Position numbers and translations under genes: made by a program. Below are positions 1 to 6,600 of a stretch of DNA of 23,513 bases, piece by piece. Numbering within the stretch: position 1 is the first letter of the stretch; every line of letters begins with the position of its first letter. Source of the stretch: a virus; the IMG/VR virus record IMGVR_UViG_3300044981_000305, positions 1-23,513 of that record; one strand, written 5' to 3'. The notes under the pieces are model-generated. The model saw only the letters and a list, made by a program, of their open reading frames with translations. It did not search any database and was not told where the DNA came from.

Positions 1-195
1 CAAACTCTCACCACTAGTCTGGCTTTTGCAGTAGGTTTGCCGCCTCATAATCACACTATTCAAGTAAATGAAAAAGTTTTGTCGGTTTGTCAAGTCAATC
101 AAACCACGGGTGTAGCACAAGGCCATAATCACCCTATCGTTGCGGGGGTCGTTATGCCAGTTTTGTCGCATACCCACGCAATAATCTTACCGTAA
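1..195 (+). CDS. C-terminal end of a His-x-His-rich phage fibre/spike protein (5' truncated)
   Basis: The reading frame is open from base 1 and ends at TAA 193-195, giving the last 64 residues of a larger protein whose start lies outside the window. It contains three His-x-His motifs (HNH at residues 16-18, GHNH ending at 44, SHTH at 57-59) separated by short beta-prone stretches. Spaced HxH motifs are known from trimeric phage fibre tips and spikes, such as the T4 gp37 needle and P2 gpV, where the histidines of three chains coordinate a metal ion. A host-recognition fibre or a spike tip is therefore likely; which of the two cannot be decided from 64 residues. It sits upstream of other fibre-like genes on the same strand, which fits. 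Confidence is high that it is coding and moderate for the role. Confidence 0.7.
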   Translation, partial: QTLTTSLAFAVGLPPHNHTIQVNEKVLSVCQVNQTTGVAQGHNHPIVAGVVMPVLSHTHAIILP

Positions 196-199
196 AATA

Positions 200-212
200 G
201 CCTATCATAGGC
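200..212. other. Short perfect inverted repeat between fibre gene and endonuclease
   Basis: GCCTAT and ATAGGC flank a single central base, 5 nt after the upstream stop codon. As RNA it can form a 5-bp stem with a 3-nt loop. No T-run follows, so it is not a convincing intrinsic terminator. It might stabilise an mRNA end or simply be chance. It occupies most of the only non-coding stretch (196-230) before the homing endonuclease. Confidence 0.25.
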
Positions 213-230
213 ATAATTAACCATTCAACT

Positions 231-1151
231 ATGACCTTTTATCTATACAAGATAGCTAACATTAAAAATAATAAAGTTTATATTGGTAAAACAGTTGATT
301 TTGTTCGTCGTTGGAACTCTCATAAAAATTTGGCAGCAAGTGATGCTAGGCATTTCTACATACATAATGCTATTAATAAATATGGTATAGATAATTTTAT
401 TTTTGAAATAATTTCAGAACATATCGATGAAAATGAGGCGTATGAAGAAGAAGTGTTGCTAATTGCAAAATATAAATCAAATAATGCTAAATTTGGATAT
501 AATTTGACTATCGGTGGTAAAGGGGTTTTGACCGATAAGCCAGTTTCTTTGGAAACCAGGAAAAAGATATCTGAAGCACAAATAGGTATCAAGAGAAGAA
601 AATCTTTTGAGGTAACAGAGTTTACGAGACAAAAATTAAGTGCAACAATCAAGTATCGTGGCAATTTATCCGTTGAAAAGAAAAAAGAAATTTTAGAGTT
701 ATTTGATAGCGGAAATTATACCAAAAAACAATTAGCGGAGATGTTTAATATTAGATTCGAGACGGTAAGAAATGTAATTATTTATTACAAAAAAAATGGG
801 TTCAAATCAAATGAGGAAAAACGAAAAAATAGATCAAAAGCAAAAATTGGACGGACCCTTTCAAAAGAGACGAAAAATAAAATATCAGAGGCTCTTAAGG
901 GGACGGTATTTACTGAAGAAAGAAAAAATAATATATCTAACTCTCTTATTGGAAAAGTGCCTTCTACTGAAACTAGGGAAAAAATAGCAGCAAGCATATC
1001 TGGTAAAAACAATTATTTGGAGATAAAAAAGAATATTATTGAATTATTTGAAACTGGTAATTATAGCAAAATTGAATTAGCTAAAAAATTTGAGCTCAAC
1101 AGAAAAACTGTTGAAAAGATAATAAAAAGACATAATGATGGAAACACATGA
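231..1151 (+). CDS. GIY-YIG homing endonuclease with NUMOD3-like repeats and two helix-turn-helix modules
   Basis: This 306-aa protein starts with a GIY-YIG nuclease domain (about residues 3-97). Visible elements are the LYK and VYIGKT strands with Y6 and Y17, R27 in a RRWxxH context, an acidic EEE at 72-74 followed by LLIAKY, and GYNLTIGG at 89-96. These match the catalytic Tyr, Arg and Glu layout of the family, which makes site-specific DNA breaks that drive gene spread by homing. The rest is DNA-binding: NUMOD3-like S-x-E-T-[RK]-x-K-I-S segments (about 106-119, 211-224, 228-241, 245-258) and two similar helix-turn-helix units (149-187 and 264-302). No Shine-Dalgarno sequence is visible before the ATG. 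Base composition is much more AT-rich than the neighbours (15 G+C in 60 at 661-720, against 26 in 60 at 10921-10980), suggesting it arrived separately. It is free-standing: no intron or split gene is evident. Its last four bases (ATGA) overlap the next start. Confidence 0.9.
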   Translation: MTFYLYKIANIKNNKVYIGKTVDFVRRWNSHKNLAASDARHFYIHNAINKYGIDNFIFEIISEHIDENEAYEEEVLLIAKYKSNNAKFGYNLTIGGKGVLTDKPVSLETRKKISEAQIGIKRRKSFEVTEFTRQKLSATIKYRGNLSVEKKKEILELFDSGNYTKKQLAEMFNIRFETVRNVIIYYKKNGFKSNEEKRKNRSKAKIGRTLSKETKNKISEALKGTVFTEERKNNISNSLIGKVPSTETREKIAASISGKNNYLEIKKNIIELFETGNYSKIELAKKFELNRKTVEKIIKRHNDGNT

Positions 1152-2689
1152 CTAATAATCCGCCACTAACACCTAATTTCAATTCGCAATCACCGGGCCG
1201 TCTTGTGACTGACCGATATGATTTTCAATCTCATGTTGATGGGGCTTCTTTTAGACATAACGCCACTATGATTGATTTATCGCCTTCTTTGACGGTCAAT
1301 GCAGTGACTTACACTGACGTGCAAGATGCTTTAACCGCTATTATCGCTGGTTTATCCCCACCACCCGTTTATGCTACCGCTACCGTTCCAGGTTTGGTTC
1401 AGTTGTCAACTGCTGGTGATGTGCAAGGCGTGTATAATGCGATGAGAGTAACAGCCTTGCGTGGCTACCCTATTACTACTTCTCCGCCCACCACTAACAA
1501 CGTTCTAAGCTGGAATGGTGTGGCCTGGACGCCCACTCCGCTTTCATTCGGTCTTATCCCAGGAGGTACACCGGGTCAAGTACTAATTAGCAATGCTTCG
1601 TCTGTCCCTACTTGGACTACTATTTCCGGTGATGCCACGGTATCTAGCGGTGGCGCATTCAATGTTGCCCAAGCTCAGTCGGGCGCCCTGATATTTGGAG
1701 AGAACGGTGCCATCACTGCTTCTTCGGGCTCATTAACAGGAGGGGCTTATTCTATTTCTAGCAACGGCACCAATACTATTGTCAATGCTCGAAGCGGATT
1801 AATTGAGTTTGATATCGATAATGTCGTGCAAATAGCTGCGGGTATACAAACTTCGTATACCAGTCCGCTTCCCGCTTTATGGTTCAATCCACAAAGTGGG
1901 ACTTTTACGCCTACCAATAATAACTGGAATATTTCTATTGATGGTGGTAATAATACCTATGTAAATGGCCCTGGTGGTTTCGTGACTTTGTCTGTGGGCA
2001 GCGTGACAGACACTTATCCAAATGGTTTTGGAGCTTCTTTGGCTGCTGGTTTTTTCAGCGTAGCAGGTAATATGGTTGTCGGCAGTATAGATCCGGGAAG
2101 CACAGGTGGGGTTGGATCTAGTCAAGCAGGATTATTGCAAATTTTACCAGTTTATTCTCCACCTACTGCATCTCCCCCAGCAGGACAAGGGTGTTTTGTT
2201 TATCAAGATAATGGCTCTGGCTCCGTTAGTACCGGATTGAAATATACTGGCCCCAACTCTTCTAATGCTTTGACGGTTCAACAAATTGCCGCTAATTGGC
2301 AAGGCACTTCCTTTTCTACACAAGCCAATCAAATTTTACAATACATTGGAGTTGTTACAACTACTAGTAACGTCCCTCAAAACATAATAACTATTGAAGT
2401 GCCCACAGCACATTTGATGGGCATTTGGGTTAGAGCCGCATGTTATAAGGCTGGTGGCACCACTCAGGGAGCCACTTTTGAGTGGCAATTTCAAGTTGAA
2501 AATATTGCAGGAACTGTTTTCTTACCTTCCGGTGTGACTGCTGCTGGTGGTACTAGAACGTATGATTCATCATTATCAACGTGCAATTTAGAAATTGGGG
2601 CTTCGGGTAACACTGCATTCATTCAGGCAGTTGGCATAAATGGAACAACTTTGGTGTGGACGGCTAAGGCCGAAGTAATCCTTCTGTAA
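1148..2689 (+). CDS. Fibre-like virion structural protein
   Basis: The 513-aa product is rich in Gly, Ser, Thr, Asn and Val and looks beta-structured throughout, with no membrane segment. An N-terminal stretch around residues 22-45 (SHVDGASFRHNAT followed by IDL) and the following VQDALTAI resemble an attachment head. Residues around 79-88 (ATVPGLVQLS) match the short repeat common in tail fibre proteins. The C-terminal 130 residues look like a compact beta-sandwich that could bind a receptor or chaperone; this is inference. The ATG overlaps the endonuclease stop (ATGA). Only a weak GGA lies upstream (1140-1142), so translation may depend on coupling to the endonuclease. A tail fibre or baseplate-attached decoration protein is the best guess; a head fibre cannot be excluded. 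Confidence 0.7.
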   Translation: MTNNPPLTPNFNSQSPGRLVTDRYDFQSHVDGASFRHNATMIDLSPSLTVNAVTYTDVQDALTAIIAGLSPPPVYATATVPGLVQLSTAGDVQGVYNAMRVTALRGYPITTSPPTTNNVLSWNGVAWTPTPLSFGLIPGGTPGQVLISNASSVPTWTTISGDATVSSGGAFNVAQAQSGALIFGENGAITASSGSLTGGAYSISSNGTNTIVNARSGLIEFDIDNVVQIAAGIQTSYTSPLPALWFNPQSGTFTPTNNNWNISIDGGNNTYVNGPGGFVTLSVGSVTDTYPNGFGASLAAGFFSVAGNMVVGSIDPGSTGGVGSSQAGLLQILPVYSPPTASPPAGQGCFVYQDNGSGSVSTGLKYTGPNSSNALTVQQIAANWQGTSFSTQANQILQYIGVVTTTSNVPQNIITIEVPTAHLMGIWVRAACYKAGGTTQGATFEWQFQVENIAGTVFLPSGVTAAGGTRTYDSSLSTCNLEIGASGNTAFIQAVGINGTTLVWTAKAEVILL

Positions 2690-2725
2690 TATATTACTTC
2701 TTTCGCATATCCGTGAGGAGTTTTA

Positions 2726-3154
2726 ATGGATCCAATTCTAACTATTTTGCTAAGCTGGCAATTTATCTTGTTCGGATTGGCTGTGGCTGGTGTCGTTTAT
2801 GTTGTTCGTATTTTAGTCGAATATTTTATACAACTAGCTAAAAGAGATCCTAAAACATCTAAGTTTTGGAGTGAGTTGGTGCTTCCTATTCTACCAGTGG
2901 TGTTAGGGGCCGTGGCTGCTGTCAAGCTCAAAAGTTTTCCGTATCCAGACGGCTTAGTGACCAGAGGAGATAGAATTATTTTTGGATTAGTGGCAGGACT
3001 ACTATCAACTCTATTGTATAGAGTAGTCAAAGGTTTAATTAGCGCAAAAATTGGTGGTACCCCACAAACTATCAATGTTATTATTGAAAATAAAGATAAT
3101 AGCACGGTAACCACCACAACTACCAAGGTCGTGGAAGTCAATCAGGGAGAATGA
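2726..3154 (+). CDS. Small membrane protein with three predicted membrane segments (holin-like)
   Basis: The 142-aa protein has hydrophobic segments at about residues 4-27, 51-66 and 84-105, a basic loop (KRDPKTSK, 39-46) and a polar Thr/Val/Asn-rich tail (112-142). A good ribosome site, GAGGAG at 2715-2720, lies 5 nt before the ATG. Size and three-helix layout are like class I phage holins, which puncture the inner membrane at lysis. There is no specific sequence match I can name, and no endolysin or spanin lies beside it, so holin is only one option. A membrane protein acting during DNA entry or superinfection exclusion is also possible. It is followed after 1 nt by a second membrane protein, so the two are probably made together. 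Confidence 0.7.
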   Translation: MDPILTILLSWQFILFGLAVAGVVYVVRILVEYFIQLAKRDPKTSKFWSELVLPILPVVLGAVAAVKLKSFPYPDGLVTRGDRIIFGLVAGLLSTLLYRVVKGLISAKIGGTPQTINVIIENKDNSTVTTTTTKVVEVNQGE

Positions 3155-3155
3155 G

Positions 3156-3617
3156 ATGAGTTTTGAGGTAACTATTATGCAAAGAGAGCAACAAGTTCTT
3201 AATGATATTACTAAACTAGGACTATATAAGCTCCTATTTTCGGCCAAGGTAGCTTTTTGTTTTGTTATATTATTCATTACTACTTGTTTTATGTCTTTTT
3301 CTGCTTGGGCAGTTTGTAAACATATTCTCGATAGCACTACTTTCGGAGTTTGTTTTGGTGTGTTTGGTGGAATTATGGCTACTATCGCTGGTGTCTACAA
3401 TATAGTTCATAGCATGAATGATCGTGCAGCCATGCAGGCTGCCGTTGATGCTGGCCCAGCTACCCCTCCAACCAATGTTACTGTTGTAAATACTACGAAT
3501 GCGCCACCTCCCCCACCAGCTCCACTTCCTAGCCCAGATACTTCGGGAGACAACAGCGCCGATAATCTATCAACCCCACCACCTGATGCTAACTTGCCAC
3601 CAAACGGACAACTGTAA
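3156..3617 (+). CDS. Small membrane protein with two predicted membrane segments and a proline-rich tail
   Basis: The 153-aa protein has a charged N-terminal stretch (1-25), two hydrophobic segments at about 32-53 and 62-84, and a long soluble tail (91-153) dominated by Pro, Asn, Asp and Thr, including PPPPPAP around 118-124. Four cysteines lie in or near the membrane segments (35, 44, 54, 66). A ribosome site AGGGAGA (3144-3150) lies inside the end of the preceding gene, 5 nt before the ATG. A later in-frame Met at residue 8 is a possible alternative start. Two helices joined by a short hairpin recall class II holins, but the proline-rich tail is not typical of them. It may pair with the preceding protein as holin and antiholin or as another membrane complex; that is inference from adjacency only. 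Confidence 0.65.
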   Translation: MSFEVTIMQREQQVLNDITKLGLYKLLFSAKVAFCFVILFITTCFMSFSAWAVCKHILDSTTFGVCFGVFGGIMATIAGVYNIVHSMNDRAAMQAAVDAGPATPPTNVTVVNTTNAPPPPPAPLPSPDTSGDNSADNLSTPPPDANLPPNGQL

Positions 3618-6600
3618 TGAGTAATTTTCCAAATAATTTTGATGACGACTCCACGCTACCATCAATTAACGATAATATATCCGAAATTGGTGGTGATGCT
3701 ATTAATGCTTTGCGTGATGCGGTATTCAATATCGAAATGAATATTGGATTAAATGCTAATGGTACAACGACTTCTATTGCTCAACGTATGGGAATTTTTA
3801 TCAATCCAGACGGTACCCCCAATGCCTCCATCATCTATAATTTAGGGTTAGTCACTCTTCCAGTCACAAACACTCAAATTGCAGAAGCGGCTGGTATCCC
3901 CGAATCCAAATTAACTTTGGATTTTCCAACGCTTAGCCTGTATAATTACATTAGAGATTTATCTAACAATGTTAATACGGCTCTTGGATGGCAGTCCGTT
4001 AGCGGTTCTAAATTAGAACCACATCTTATTGGATTAATTTATCGTCATGATTTAGCCCAAATCGATGTAGCGGAAGTTTCTTCTCAATTCCTCAATAACG
4101 TATTTCGCGTCAATAGAAATAATACCAATTCCTATACACTAATCAACGACATGAATAATGAGCTATTGGCTCATCAGTGGGCTGATGGATCACCATTTGG
4201 TACGGGCGCAGATATTACCACCAATAATGGTTCTAAATATTCTTCTTATTATTCTCACGTGGCTAGTGGTATTTTCCTCGATACCAGCAGATTTGTGGTT
4301 ATTCCCGAAACCGCTACTGACGTTCAGTCTTTTGCTGAGTTTTTCGATAGTTCCAGCATTTTAGCCCTTGGCACCAGAGTGCAAAACTTATATGCCAATG
4401 GTATTTCTGTCAACTCCGCTTCTTCCAGTCTAACTACTGATGGTTATGGTTCTCCAATAGTTCCAGTCACCCCAGCTATTGCCTTCCTTAGAGGAGATGG
4501 TAACAGCAGCATTCCAGTAGATGATATTGCTATTGGTGATGACATTATTCAGTTTATGCCAACTGATGACGGGTATTCTTTTGATGAGCAATTTGCTTTG
4601 GTGAGACCAGGCGACATTGTCAGAGTCAATTATGCTAATGACGGTTATTTCGTGGAAGTTCCTTATGTCATTTCCGAAAAGAAATACATCCAAGGTAGCA
4701 CTAGCGCTTTTAGCACTTTCATCGTTAGAATTTTAGGTAAGAATATTGCTTATGCACCTAATGCCCTTGCTAGAATTGATCGACCACTTTTCAACAATAA
4801 TAAGTATGGAGTTCTCTCTACTGCTGGCGTCAATTCACCTAACTATCCAAATCCTCCTAGCTTAATTATTGGTACAGCGCGTGGTGCAGAATGCACCGGT
4901 ATCAATTTTAGCCCTGACCAGTTCAATGAAACGCACTACCTACTTCACTTGGCTCTCTACCCAGATGGTAACCCACTAGACGGATATACTTTCTTGCCAG
5001 GTATTGATGTCACTGGAAACCAAGGTACTACACCCGGTTCCTATACGTTAGATGAAATTGTAGACGCGACCAATATTGCTTTTAGACAAGCTGGCTACAA
5101 CTATCGATTTATCGCCTTCCGTTTTCAGGGACAGTTCGGTATAATGATTGCCGACTCTTATAACAACGCTTCTTTCTCTGTGGTTAGTGGTGTAGTCAGT
5201 CCTTTGGGAGTTTACGATCCAACCAATACGGCCGTCAATTTCCCTAACAACGTTATTGATGTTTTCCCATCTAACGGTAGTACTGCGCCCGATCCTCTCG
5301 GATTCGGACCCTTCAATGCTAACTTAGCGAGCCCACCATTTCTAACCTCGTACGGTTCAGCGCAATCCGCTCTTTTCCCAACCATCTTGTTTGCCCCACT
5401 CAAACGCAACAACTACTACGTCAATGGCGCAGAGCGTGAAACTTTCAATCTAGATGTTGGGCAAGCGTTGGATATGTACGGTGATGGTTATTGGGTAGCT
5501 ACTGTTACGGGAGCTAGTGCAAACGCAGGCCCACCAGGACACATGGTGGTCTCTTATAACATTCCACTTGACTTGTCTGCCTCTAATTTGAAATCTGGTA
5601 AAACTATTGTGGTGCAACAAGTACCAGGCGGCCCTAACCTTGGCTTAGTCAACTACGGAAGATTTATTATTCAAAGCGTCACCTTCTCGTGTTGTCCGCC
5701 CGTGGAAACGCAAATTGTTGTGTATGACGGTGTCCACGCCCAAGGCAGCACGCCATATCCCGTGCTTGCTGTTGGTTCGCAAGTAGCTATTTATTTCGAC
5801 AATGACTCTGTGTCTTTTGATGCAGAAACCGCAACAGACTTTTCTCCGGTGAGTGCCACCTTCAAGAGATTTTTTGAAGTGTATGTGGATTCCAATGGTA
5901 ATACTTATACGCACGAAAGAGGCAGACTTAGTATTTCCTCTCCAACTCTTGTCAACGGTATTCCACTATACACTAGTGTGCCATCCATAGCTCAATTGGA
6001 TATCGTTAGTATCTCTCCTAAATTGAGAGGCTACCAATTTGCTTCAGTAACTAAAATTACCTTATCATTAGCTAGTTATAATCCAGTCACCGGATTGTTC
6101 ACTGGAAATCTAGCCTCTTACAATGGGGTTTCCTTTACCAATGCCGGCCCAGTTACCACTGGACGTATAGGTGAGGTAACCAGATTTTATGATGTTAGCA
6201 ATATAGACTACATCGATATTATTTTCGACTTTGGAAATACAGTTCCGGTTCTAACCAATCAATATATTGATTTCCAGCTTTTCCCAAGTTTGCAGTTAGA
6301 CGAAGAAATTATGGTACTCGCTTCCTGTCAACAAAGAACGGATACCAATGCAGTCAGTCGATTCACCGATCTTCGACAGTTCGGAAATACCAGCGAGCAA
6401 CAACTAACCACCTCAGCTTTGGATTACATCGCTCTACCAGAAAGACTATTGCATTTCAATGGCGTTATTAGAGGATTTGATGCCACCATAGTATCCGGTG
6501 GATATGGTAGTGATGCCCTCCTCTCCTTAACAGGTGGATTGGCTTTGGTCAATGGAAGTTTTGAGGCAGTCAATAACCAAATCTTCACCATACCACCACT

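Noticed and set aside
356-664. 102-codon open frame on the minus strand
   Set aside because: It lies entirely within the endonuclease gene, whose catalytic motifs are clear on the + strand; no ribosome site or recognisable product.
2797-3337. Two overlapping minus-strand frames of 114 and 100 codons
   Set aside because: They shadow the two membrane-protein genes, which have good ribosome sites and membrane segments on the + strand.
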